This document shows positions 36,201-59,745 of a DNA stretch of 64,000 nucleotides, piece by piece; position 1 is the first letter of the stretch; every line of letters begins with the position of its first letter. Position numbers and translations under genes: made by a program. The DNA comes from Nemopilema nomurai (taxonomy: Eukaryota; Cnidaria; Scyphozoa; Rhizostomeae; Rhizostomatidae). The notes below the pieces were generated by a model. It ran no database searches. It was not told the origin of the DNA and saw only the letters and a program-made list of their open reading frames with translations. Location of the stretch: assembly GCA_003864495.1 (NCBI GenBank), contig ML133502.1:1488001-1552000 (forward strand), given 5' to 3'.

Positions 36201-39200
36201 TCAAAAACCAAGGATATAGTCTTGCCAAAACGGCGATTTTTTGCATGAAAATGTTATTGATGAAAAACGTTCTTTACGACCTAAATGAGTAAAATACACC
36301 TAGGAAACCTGTGTGAGTTGATTTCCAGTGAGATCTGGACCTTGTTTTTTGGACATTGGTGACCGTCGTTTTCCGATCAAAAACCAAGGCTATAGCCTTG
36401 CTAAAACGGCGAATTTTTGCATAAAAAATATTATTTATGAAAAACGTTCTTTACGACCTAAATGAGTAAAATGCACCTAGGAAACCTGTGTGAGTTGATT
36501 TCCAGTGAGATCTGGACCTTGTTTTTTGGACATTGGTGACCGTCGTTTTTCCGATCAAAAACCAAGGCTATAGCCTTGCTAAAACGGCGAGTTTTTGCAT
36601 AAAAAATATTATTTATGAAAAACGTTCTTTACGACCTAAATGAGTAAAATACACCTAGGAAATCTGTGTGAGTTGATGGCCAGTGAGATCTGGACTTTGT
36701 TTTTTGGACATTGGTGACCGTCGATTTTCCGATCAAAAACCAAGGCTATAGCCTTGCCAAAACGGCGATTTTTTGCATGAAAATTTATGATGAAAAACGT
36801 TCTTTAGGACCTAAATGAGTAAAATACACCTAGGAAACCTGTGTGAGTTGATTTCCAGTGAGATCTGGACCTTGTTTTTTGGACATTGGTGACCGTCGTT
36901 TTCCGATCAAAAACCAAGGCTATAGCCTTGCCAAAACGGCGACTTTTGCATGAAAATGTTATTTATGAAAAACGTTCTTTACGACCTAAATGAGTAAAAT
37001 ACACCTAGGAAACCTGTGTGAGTTGATTTCCAGTGCGATCTGGACCTTGTTTTTTGGACATTGGTGACCGTCGATTTTCCGATCAAAAACCAAGGCTATA
37101 GTCTTGCCAAAACGGCGATTTTTGCATGAAAATGTTATTGATGAAAAACGTTCTTTACGACCTAAATGAGTAAAATACACCTAGGAAACCTGTGTGAGTT
37201 GATGGCCAGTGAGATCTGGACCTTGTTTTTTGGACATTGGTGACCGTCGATTTTCCGATCAAAAACCAAGGCTATAGTCTTGCCAAAACGGCGATTTTTT
37301 GCATGAAAATGTTATTGATGAAAAACGTTCTTTACGACCTAAATGAGTAAAATACACCTAGGAAACCTGTGTGAGTTGATTTCCAGTGAGATCTGGACCT
37401 TGTTTTTTTGACATTGGTGACCGTCGTTTTTCCGATCAAAAACCAAGGCTATAGCCTTGCCAAAACGGCGACTTTTGCATGAAAATGTTATTTATGAAAA
37501 ACGTTCTTTACGACCTAAATGAGTAAAATACACCTAGGAAACCTGTGTGAGTTGATTTCCAGTGCGATCTGGACCTTGTTTTTTGGACATTGGTGACCGT
37601 CGATTTTCCGATCAAAAACCAAGGCTATAGCTTGCCAAAACGGCGATTTTTTGCATGAAAATGTTATTGATGAAAAACGTTCTTTACGACCTAAATGAGT
37701 AAAATACACCTAGGAAACCTGTGTGAGTTGATTTCCAGTGAGATCTGGACCTTGTTTTTTGGACATTGGTGACCGTCGATTTTCCGATCAAAAACCAAGG
37801 CTATAGTCTTGCCAAAACGGCGATTTTTTGCATGAAAATGTTATTTATGAAAAACGTTCTTTACGACCTAAATGAGTAAAATGCACCTAGGAAACCTGTG
37901 TGAGTTGATTTCCAGTGAGATCTGGACCTTGTTTTTTGGACATTGGTGACCGTCGTTTTCCGATCAAAAACCAAGGCTATAGCCTTGCTAAAACGGCGAT
38001 TTTTGCATAAAATATTATTTATGAAAAACGTTCTTTACGACCTAAATGAGTAAAATACACCTAGGAAACTGTGTGAGTTGATGGTCCAGTGAGATCTGGA
38101 CTTGTTTTTTGGACATTGGTGACCGTCGATTTTCCGATCAAAAACCAAGGCTATAGCCTTGTCAAAACGGCGATTTTTGCATGAAAATTTATGATGAAAA
38201 ACGTTCTTTAGACCTAAATGAGTAAAATACACCTAGGAAACCTGTGTGAGTTGATGGCCAGTGAGATCTGGACCTTGTTTTTTGGACATTGGTGACCGTC
38301 GATTTTCCGATCAAAAACCAAGGCTATAGTCTTGCCAAAACGGCGATTTTTTGCATGAAAATGTTATTGATGAAAAACGTTCTTTAGACCTAAATGAGTA
38401 AAATACACCTAGGAAACCTGTGTGAGTTGATGGCCAGTGAGATCTGGACCTTGTTTTTTGGACATTGGTGACCGTCGATTTTCCGATCAAAAACCAAGGC
38501 TATAGTCTTGCCAAAACGGCGATTTTTGCATGAAAATTTTATGATGAAAAACGTTCTTTAGACCTAAATGAGTAAAATACACCTAGGAAACCTGTGTGAG
38601 TTGATGGCCAGTGAGATCTGGACCTTGTTTTTTGGACATTGGTGACCGTCGATTTTCCGATCAAAAACCAAGGCTATAGTCTTGCCAAAACGGCGATTTT
38701 TGCATGAAAATGTTATTGATGAAAAACGTTCTTTATGACCTAAATGAGTAAAATACACCTAGGAAACCTGTGTGAGTTGATGGCCAGTGAGATCTGGACC
38801 TTGTTTTTTGGACATTGGTGACCGTCGATTTTCCGATCAAAAACCAAGGCTATAGCCTTGCCAAAACGGCGATTTTTTGCATGAAAATGTTATTGATGAA
38901 AAACGTTCTTTATGACCTAAATGAGTAAAATACACCTAGGAAACCTGTGTGAGTTGATGGCCAGTGAGATCTGGACCTTGTTTTTTGGACATTGGTGACC
39001 GTCGATTTTCCGATCAAAAACCAAGGCTATAGTCTTGCCAAAACGGCGATTTTTGCATGAAAATGTTATTGATGAAAAACGTTCTTTATGACCTAAATGA
39101 GTAAAATACACCTAGGAAACCTGTGTGAGTTGATGGCCAGTGAGATCTGGACCTTGTTTTTTGGACATTGGTGACCGTCGATTTTCCGATCAAAAACCAA

Positions 39201-42200
39201 GGCTATAGTCTTGCCAAAACGGCGATTTTTTGCATGAAAATGTTATTGATGAAAAACGTTCTTTACGACCTAAATGAGTAAAATACACCTAGGAAACCTG
39301 TGTGAGTTGATGGCCAGTGAGATCTGGACCTTGTTTTTTGGACATTGGTGACCGTCGATTTTCCGATCAAAAACCAAGGCTATAGTCTTGCCAAAACGGC
39401 GATTTTTGCATGAAAATGTTATTGATGAAAAACGTTCTTTATGACCTAAATGAGTAAAATACACCTAGGAAACCTGTGTGAGTTGATGGCCAGTGAGATC
39501 TGGACCTTGTTTTTTGGACATTGGTGACCGTCGATTTTCCGATCAAAAACCAAGGCTATAGTCTTGCCAAAACGGCGATTTTTTGCATGAAAATGTTATT
39601 GATGAAAAACGTTCTTTACGACCTAAATGAGTAAAATACACCTAGGAAACCTGTGTGAGTTGATTTCCAGTGAGATCTGGACCTTGTTTTTTGGACATTG
39701 GTGACCGTCGATTTTCCGATCAAAAACCAAGGCTATAGTCTTGCCAAAACGGCGATTTTTTGCATGAAAATGTTATTTATGAAAAACGTTCTTTACGACC
39801 TAAATGAGTAAAATACACCTAGGAAACCTGTGTGAGTTGATGGCCAGTGAGATCTGGACCTTGTTTTTTGGACATTGGTGACCGTCGATTTTCCGATCAA
39901 AAACCAAGGCTATAGTCTTGCCAAAACGGCGATTTTTTGCATGAAAATGTTATTTATGAAAAACGTTCTTTACGACCTAAATGAGTAAAATACACCTAGG
40001 AAACCTGTGTGAGTTGATTTCCAGTGAGATCTGGACCTTGTTTTTTGGACATTGGTGACCGTCGATTTTCCGATCAAAAACCAAGGCTATAGCCTTGCCA
40101 AAACGGCGATTTTTTGCATGAAAATGTTATTGATGAAAAACGTTCTTTACGACCTAAATGAGTAAAATACACCTAGGAAACCTGTGTGAGTTGATTTCCA
40201 GTGAGATCTGGACCTTGTTTTTTGGACATTGGTGACCGTCGATTTTCCGATCAAAAACCAAGGCTATAGTCTTGCCAAAACGGCGAGTTTTTGCATAAAA
40301 AATTTTATTGATGAAAAACGTTCTTTACGACCTAAATGAGTAAAATACACCTAGGAAACCTGTGTGAGTTGATTTCCAGTGAGATCTGGACCTTGTTTTT
40401 TGGACATTGGTGACCGTCGATTCCGATCAAAAACCAAGGCTATAGCCTTGCCAAAACGGCGATTTTTTGCATGAAAATGTTATTGATGAAAAACGTTCTT
40501 TACGACCTAAATGAGTAAAATACACCTAGGAAACCTGTGTGAGTTGATTTCCAGTGCGATCTGGACCTTGTTTTTTGGACATTGGTGACCGTCGATTTTC
40601 CGATCAAAAACCAAGGCTATAGTCTTGCCAAAACGGCGATTTTTTGCATGAAAATGTTATTGATGAAAAACGTTCTTTACGACCTAAATGAGTAAAATAC
40701 ACCTAGGAAACCTGTGTGAGTTGATTTCCAGTGCGATCTGGACCTTGTTTTTTGGACATTGGTGACCGTCGATTTCCGATCAAAAACCAAGGCTATAGTC
40801 TTGCCAAAACGGCGATTTTTTGCATGAAAATGTTATTGATGAAAAACGTTCTTTACGACCTAAATGAGTAAAATACACCTAGGAAACCTGTGTGAGTTGA
40901 TTTCCAGTGAGATCTGGACCTTGTTTTTTGGACATTGGTGACCGTCGATTTCCGATCAAAAACCAAGGCTATAGTCTTGCCAAAACGGCGATTTTTGCAT
41001 GAAAATGTTATTTATGAAAAACGTTCTTTACGACCTAAATGAGTAAAATACACCTAGGAAACCTGTGTGAGTTGATGGCCAGTGAGATCTGGACTTTGTT
41101 TTTTGGACATTGGTGACCGTCGATTTTCCGATCAAAAACCAAGGCTATAGTCTTGCCAAAACGGCGATTTTTTGCATGAAAATGTTATTGATGAAAAACG
41201 TTCTTTACACCTAAATGAGTAAAATACACCTAGGAAACCTGTGTGAGTTGATTTCCAGTGCGATCTGGACCTTGTTTTTTGGACATTGGTGACCGTCGAT
41301 TGTCCGATCAAAAACCAAGGCTATAGTCTTGCCAAAACGGCGATTTTTTGCATGAAAATGTTATTGATGAAAAACGTTCTTTACGACCTAAATGAGTAAA
41401 ATACACCTAGGAAACCTGTGTGAGTTGATTTCCAGTGAGATCTGGACCTTGTTTTTTGGACATTGGTGACCGTCGATTTCCGATCAAAAACCAAGGCTAT
41501 AGTCCTTGCCAAAACGGCGATTTTTGCATGAAAATGTTATTGATGAAAAACGTTCTTTACGACCTAAATGAGTAAAATACACCTAGGAAACCTGTGTGAG
41601 TTGATGGCCAGTGAGATCTGGACTTTGTTTTTTGGACATTGGTGACCGTCGATTTTCCGATCAAAAACCAAGGCTATAGCTTGCCAAAACGGCGATTTTT
41701 GCATGAAAATGTTATTGATGAAAAACGTTCTTTACGACCTAAATGAGTAAAATACACCTAGGAAACCTGTGTGAGTTGATGGCCAGTGAGATCTGGACTT
41801 GTTTTTTGGACATTGGTGACCGTCGATTTTCCGATCAAAAACCAAGGCTATAGCCTTGCCAAAACGGCGATTTTTTGCATGAAAATTTTATGAATGAAAA
41901 ACGTTCTTCATGACCTAAATGAGTAAAATACACCTAGAAAACCTGTGTGAGTTGATTTCCAGTGAGATCTGGACCTTATTTTTTGGACATTGGTGACCGT
42001 CGATTTTCCGATCAAAAACCAAGGCTATAGCCTTGCCAAAACGGCGATTTTTTGCATGAAAATGTTATTGATGAAAAACGTTCTTTACGACCTAAATGAG
42101 TAAAATACACCTAGGAAACCTGTGTGAGTTGATGGCCAGTGAGATCTGGACTTTGTTTTTTGGACATTGGTGACCGTCGATTTTCCGATCAAAAACCAAG

Positions 42201-43203
42201 GCTATAGCCTTGCCAAAACGGCGATTTTTTGCATGAAAATTTTATGAATGAAAAACGTTCTTTATGACCTAAATGAGTAAAATACACCTAGAAAACCTGT
42301 GTGAGTTGATTTCCAGTGAGATCTGGACTTTGTTTTTTGGACATTGGTGACCGTCGATTTTCCGATCAAAAACCAAGGCTATAGCCTTGCCAAAACGGCG
42401 ATTTTTGCATGAAAATGTTATTGATGAAAAACGTTCTTTACGACCTAAATGAGTAAAATACACCTAGGAAACCTGTGTGAGTTGATGGCCAGTGAGATCT
42501 GGACTTTGTTTTTTGGACATTGGTGACCGTCGATTTTCCGATCAAAAACCAAGGCTATAGCCTTGCCAAAACGGCGATTTTTTGCATGAAAATTTTATGA
42601 ATGAAAAACGTTCTTTATGACCTAAATGAGTAAAATACACCTAGAAAACCTGTGTGAGTTGATTTCCAGTGAGATCTGGACTTTGTTTTTTGGACATTGG
42701 TGACCGTCGATTTTCCGATCAAAAACCAAGGCTATAGCCTTGCCAAACGGCGATTTTTGCATGAAAATGTTATTGATGAAAAACGTTCTTTACGACCTAA
42801 ATGAGTAAAATACACCTAGGAAACCTGTGTGAGTTGATGGCCAGTGAGATCTGGACTTTGTTTTTTGGACATTGGTGACCGTCGATTTTCCGATCAAAAA
42901 CCAAGGCTATAGCCTTGCCAAAACGGCGATTTTTTGCATGAAAATTTTATGAATGAAAAACGTTCTTTATGACCTAAATGAGTAAAATACACCTAGAAAA
43001 CCTGTGTGAGTTGATTTCCAGTGAGATCTGGACCTTATTTTTTGGACATTGGTGACCGTCGATTTTCTGATAAAAAACCAAGGCTGTAGCATTGCCAAAA
43101 CAGCTAATTTTGCAAAAAAAAATTTCATCAAAACGTTCTTTATGACCTAAATGAGTAAAGTAGACCTAGAAAACATGTGTGAGTTGATTTCCAGTGAGAT
43201 CTG
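33239..43203. repeat. 177-bp satellite array 2, about 56 monomers, with dimeric higher-order repeats
   Basis: Nearly 10 kb of the same satellite as array 1, in the same orientation. Monomers are mostly 172-177 bp. Two monomer types are visible: GATTTCCAG versus GATGGCCAG, and CTATAGCC versus CTATAGTC. Between about 38.5 and 39.6 kb, near-identical units repeat every 353 bp. Between 41.9 and 43.0 kb a TATGACC variant recurs every 353-354 bp, so dimers are the amplification unit in both places. Edge units (33239-33700 and 43050-43203) are degenerate. The array ends inside a unit at GTGAGATCTG and unique sequence follows. Confidence 0.97.
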
Positions 43204-43586
43204 CAGGTTTAATTATGCTTGACCATGTGTTACATTTGAAGTGATCATTTGGGACCTTTTGTCATAATATGAGACCAGAGAGGCACAAAATGCTACCCCA
43301 TGATTCGCTTCTTGACAACAACGATATTGTTCATAAAATAAATGTTTGTGGTACGGGGGTTTAGCGAGACTGCAGAGTCAAAAAGCTGCAAGGTCATGTT
43401 CATGCACTGTTTATTATCAATTTCTATTCACAGAAAAGTGCAGCATTTGTATAAAAATAATAATGATTTTAATGCTTCTAAGCGGTCCACAATTGCTTCA
43501 GATTTGACTACAAAAGATTTAGGATGGAATTAATCGGCATGTCTCTGAGACCTTCGTTCTTGAGGCGAGTTTCGTGAGGCGACGTA
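43204..43586 (-). other. ATG16L1 3'UTR and satellite border
   Basis: Unique sequence between the end of the satellite and the ATG16L1 stop codon. On the minus strand an AATAAA (plus positions 43410-43415) lies about 170 nt past the stop and is a plausible polyadenylation signal, leaving roughly 200 bp to the array edge. Confidence 0.55.
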
Positions 43587-55712
<12,126 letters not shown>

Positions 55713-57461
55713 CTTACAGACAATTTTGTACACTGGACTGCGCCCTCCTGGTCACTGTTTATGAGCCGCAGCTTTGTTGTCCCAGTAGCGTTTCGGCATT
55801 TCCGAAACAAAATGGACCTTCGGCACACCTGGTTTTCAGGTCAAAGAACGAGTCATTCCACTTTGATTTGAAGATTTCTGTCCTGTGAGACATTCCCTGA
55901 ATAATCAGAAAACAGGATAATATTGTAAGGTCATAGTCATTCATAGTCGTTGATTGTGATAGTAACAAGATGGCAATGCAAAATAAAGACTTAATGTTCT
56001 TACGAGTCGAGTTAATCAATCAAATCAAGTTAATCAAGTCGAGTGGAGTCGAGTTAATCAATCAAATTTTCCAATTGAAACAACTACACTCCAAGGTCGA
56101 TCACTTTTCCCTTATCCCCCGTTAAAAAATTTCACTTCATCTCTTGAAGAGACCAGAACTCTCGCCGCTATACTGTGGCTTATCATTTGTATTTTGCGCG
56201 ATTTATTTGAAATATTTTTCGTTTGATTTTGGAATATACCACAGTTAACTCAAAACAAGTTTAAAATTAAAAGAGCAAGCCAATTTCGAAAACTGGGGTT
56301 TTTATGGGTCTGGAAGTTGTTGCTTCTTGTAGTATAGCAATGGCTCATTGTAGGACATTTTGGGTTGTTGTAGATCTAAGGTTGGAGCCCCCCCTAATAA
56401 TTGTCAAACTGCAGTATGCTACCATTATAATAGTGAACTGAACGAGAAGGAATAAGACAGATGCTCCAGAAATTCAATTGCCTTCCAGCTTGCACTGTGA
56501 ACGCTGCACAAGCAATCGGGGATTCGGTGCAGAAGCTACAAAGGCGTACGGCTCACCACGTTTAACTTTTCAAATAAAATAAAGGGCCGACGAAACCCCT
56601 TAGGGGGGGGCTGGGGGTGGAGCCAAACTGCAGTTTGTTTGATTTATACAATGGGCAGCCCCACACTATGAATTTCACCCTGACGGCATTGAAATAACGA
56701 CACAGTTTGACAGAGACAGAGTTGAGAGCTTGAGAGGGAGAGAAGAAATTGATTTCGATGGGGACCACACAATCCAATCGAGGCCCAAAGGTGCTTTCGT
56801 GCTCACAAAGAGGCTACTTGCTATCGATGCTGCTGTTTGTTGTTTGCATTGATCTGTGGCTGCTTGTTAGAGAAGTTCGTTTTTCATTCTGCAAAGAAAT
56901 TACTCACTTTTATTTGGAGGTTTTTTCGTAAATCGCTTTTTTCTGTTTCGGCAAGCAAAGTTGCTTTTCGATCACTTTTTGGCGTGTAAGTGAAGGAACA
57001 TCCACTTCATTACCACCTGAAAATTTGCCAGTAAAAACGCATATATTTATTATTGGTTGTTAATAAGGTGCACCAATCTTGATCAGAATGAGATCAGAGT
57101 AGCTTTGGTATTATCAGAATAAGTAGTGCCATTGGGGATACTAAAAATATGATTGTTATGGCGTAGAGACAATGGGATGATGCTAAGCATTTTCCTAGGA
57201 CACATGTTTCTGGTTTCAGGGGAAAATAGGTATCTTAAAAGTATTGTGTGTTAGTCTTTAAGCACATGCAAGCTTACAAGAAGATTTATGACTCAATTAC
57301 GAAGAATTATAATATTGTGTTTTTTAGATAGCTTTTATGCCCCCCCCCCCCCCTTAAAGTCATTAATTCTTCTTGTGCTATCTTTTCCAAATGACTGCTT
57401 CCCTATTAAAAGTTTGAACAGAAAGCTTTTGTTCACTATGTTATTTATTTTTCAGTTGAAA
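55713..57461. other. Divergent upstream region of ATG16L1 and the GGCT-like gene
   Basis: No coding gene is supported in these 1.75 kb. A short direct repeat of GTCGAGTTAATCAATCAAAT occurs near 56008-56067. A run of about 14 C lies at 57341-57354. A splice-acceptor-like TTATTTTTCAG ends at 57455, seven bases before the next start codon, so the downstream gene may have an untranslated first exon in this region. Confidence 0.5.
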
Positions 57462-58445
57462 ATGGATTGTGCTGATGCATTGCACTATTATTTTGCGTAT
57501 GGGTCGAATATGAATCCAAAAAGAATGAAAAACAGAGGCGTTTCCTTTATAGCCAGGAAGTTAGGGCAGCTTCCAGGATACACATTAGTATTCAATAAAA
57601 AAATCAACTCAAATGGTACAGCAGCTGCAAACATTCTGGTTGATGAAAAGTCAACAGTTTTTGGAGCACTATATGCTTGCAGAAATGAAGATGTGTTTCA
57701 CCAACTAGACAAGTATGAAGGAGTAAGAATGAAACATTATTACAGAGAGAAGAAGACAATTTTTCTTGAAAATGGTGCTCCAGTTGTTGCTTTTGTCTAT
57801 GTTGCATATCCAGTCAAGTGTGAAGAGGACTTGAAAATTCATCCCAATTATTTGGAGCATTTGCTTAGTGGTGAGGATATTTTGCCAGAAAAGTATCTAA
57901 ATTTTCTACACACGTTCAAAGAGAAGTGTTGTGAAGATGAAACAGTATACTTCTTTGCTTATGGTGCAGATGCAGATCGCAGGAGAATGGATGAGAGAGA
58001 GGTTGTCATCACAAACAGGGACCTTGGTGTTGTGCATGATTACCAGATGGTATTCAACAAGCTAAAAAAGAATGGAATGCTGGCTCCAAATTTAGTTCCA
58101 TCAGAAAGCTCTTTGGTTTATGGTGTGTTGTACTCATTCCATGATAATCAGCCATTTGCAAAGCTTGACAAAGCTAATGGTGTTTCCAAGGGGCATTACC
58201 ATAGATCTCCAGTTCTGGTTCACAAAGAGAGTGGAAGAGCTGTCCGTGCTCAAACATACTTTGCTGGTAGTAGTTTTATATGTGAAGCACACATAAAAGT
58301 TGATCCAGATACTTTTTATAACCTTGTTGCAAGTAAAGACATTCTGCCAAGATCTTATTTAGAGTCCTTGATTCAAGGCAATGCAGAAACATCTCACAGT
58401 AACAGACTTTTAGAAGAGCTGAAAGATGATCAAAAAGAAATTTAA
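57462..58445 (+). CDS. Tandem-domain gamma-glutamylcyclotransferase-like protein, 327 aa, intronless
   Basis: Two successive GGCT/AIG2-like domains in one exon. Domain 1 (about residues 8-155) has the substrate-binding YFAYGSNMNP motif and a Glu in KYEGV (E86) at the position of the catalytic Glu of human GGCT. Domain 2 (about 162-305) repeats the layout: FFAYGADADRRRM, then LDKANGV. It has lost the YGSN Ser and Asn, and its catalytic Glu is Asn (N239), so it is probably inactive. Family members cleave gamma-glutamyl peptides or amines to 5-oxoproline; the real substrate is unknown. The start at 57462 was chosen because it follows an acceptor-like site and begins just before the domain; the frame stays open upstream to 57288 without resemblance. 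It is convergent with PSMB5. Confidence 0.85.
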   Translation: MDCADALHYYFAYGSNMNPKRMKNRGVSFIARKLGQLPGYTLVFNKKINSNGTAAANILVDEKSTVFGALYACRNEDVFHQLDKYEGVRMKHYYREKKTIFLENGAPVVAFVYVAYPVKCEEDLKIHPNYLEHLLSGEDILPEKYLNFLHTFKEKCCEDETVYFFAYGADADRRRMDEREVVITNRDLGVVHDYQMVFNKLKKNGMLAPNLVPSESSLVYGVLYSFHDNQPFAKLDKANGVSKGHYHRSPVLVHKESGRAVRAQTYFAGSSFICEAHIKVDPDTFYNLVASKDILPRSYLESLIQGNAETSHSNRLLEELKDDQKEI

Positions 58446-59740
58446 AGCTATGAAATTAGACTTGGTTTAAGTGACTGACACTCAGCAGTTTTTTAGGATA
58501 TGGGAAGGTTCAGTTATCATATTCTGTTTGTTAGCAAATATATTGTATGGTAGATATTTCAAAAAAAGTTAAAATTATTCTTTAGAAATAACATGGATCT
58601 TGTTTTGGAAATTGTACTCTTTTATCAGTTCTTCCAGATGCATCACTTCATGCTTTGTGTTGGGAAGGTGAGGATCTTTTTCTCTTTACACGTTACTGGA
58701 ATAACTACCCAATTCATGAGAAAAACTACTTTTGTCCACTAAGAGGGCAAGGTATCTGTATTTCAGAGGTTGAGGCACCACCAAATCTCTCTCAAATGAC
58801 GCCTCCTATTGTTGAAATGAAAGTAGGTGAGTCACTGCATAGTCAAAGTGAAAAGAGTTGTAAAGAGGTGTAGGACTTAGACTTATAAAACTTGTTGTGC
58901 TTTTGCCTAGCCACAAGTAAAGACAACATTCAAAATTTATATGATTTTTCTATTTCTGTACTATTTTTGTGGCACTTGATATGCAACAAAAGTTAAGCAA
59001 CTTTTGGTAATACAATTTGATGGTTTGATGTCTGTGAATAAGGAAGTTTTGGAAATGGGCCTTGAAGTAAGTTCCTTACAAAAAAGCTTGTAGTCATGAA
59101 GCCCTTTATACTGGAAGAAAATTAGAAAAAGAAATTTACAGGTCTTAAAAATCATGTCTTTTAATGTTTCAAATTGTTTCTGCATTTCAAAATTTATATA
59201 TCCAATGGTGCAATTTCCTCAAAAGGATCCGATAGTCAGGCTTGTGTTTTTTTCCCCCACCTATTGATTAGTCATAGATGGCCTGTTTGACTGAAACTCT
59301 CTGAAAACCTTCTAATGATAAACCAGTCTGTCATGTACTGGTAAGAGCTGAGGCTCTAAAATTAACTGAATTTTTTTAATCGACTCATTTCTCTTGTTGA
59401 AAATAGTTCACATGTGAGGGCAAGCAAATCCACTCTTTTCAAAGAATTAAAGTTATGGACAAAGAAATTCTTATGTGCACAGGATTTTCAAACTGTTTCA
59501 AACAAAGGTGTAATAATTCTGTAAAACATCAATATCACCTCAATAACAGTTTTTTCATTTGAATTCTAAATCTGAATTTTTGTTAACTTTCAGAATGAAT
59601 GTGACATTGAAACATTTGTGTGTGCTTTCCTTGTAATTCAGTTTAAAGAACTATGATTTTATCAACTACAGCTAACTGGCTGCATTAAAGATCGTTGTCA
59701 TAATACAATAAATGCTGCTTGAAAAGTCCAGAGAGATGCT
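58446..59740 (+). other. 3' flank of the GGCT-like gene, convergent with PSMB5
   Basis: Mostly AT-rich sequence, probably 3'UTR. An AATAAA at 59707-59712 is a possible plus-strand polyadenylation signal, only about 30 bp from the PSMB5 stop codon. The one coding-like segment is listed separately (58629-58822). Confidence 0.5.
58629..58822 (+). other. Possible orphan exon of unknown function
   Basis: A 64-codon open segment lies between an acceptor-like TTTTATCAG and a good donor, GTAGGTGAG. The conceptual peptide (LPDASLHALCWEGEDLFLFT...TPPIVEMK) has a protein-like composition. I recognise no family and found no matching upstream or downstream exon. It could be an alternative 3' exon of the GGCT-like gene, a relic, or chance. 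Confidence 0.25.
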
Positions 59741-59745
59741 TTATT
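59740..59745 (-). terminator. AATAAA overlapping the PSMB5 stop codon
   Basis: The PSMB5 end reads CAA TAA AGC on the minus strand, so the TAA stop is embedded in an AATAAA hexamer. If used, the 3'UTR would be only about 10-30 nt. Confidence 0.4.

Noticed and set aside
36986..42463. Repeated 64-residue minus-strand reading frames (starting MYFTHLGRKERF) in the satellite
   Set aside because: They arise because 177 bp is a multiple of three and most monomers are nearly identical. Each frame ends at a stop in the same place, indels in other monomers break it, and no known domain is present. They are not genes.
21338..43203. Hammerhead ribozyme or CENP-B box in the satellite monomer
   Set aside because: I looked on both strands for CUGANGA with GAAA and for TTCGNNNNANNCGGG. 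GATGAAAAACG is only a superficial resemblance, and no CENP-B-like match was found.
57288..57461. Longer N-terminus for the GGCT-like protein
   Set aside because: The frame is open, but this part includes a C homopolymer and a splice-acceptor-like site just before the ATG at 57462, and the domain starts right after that ATG.
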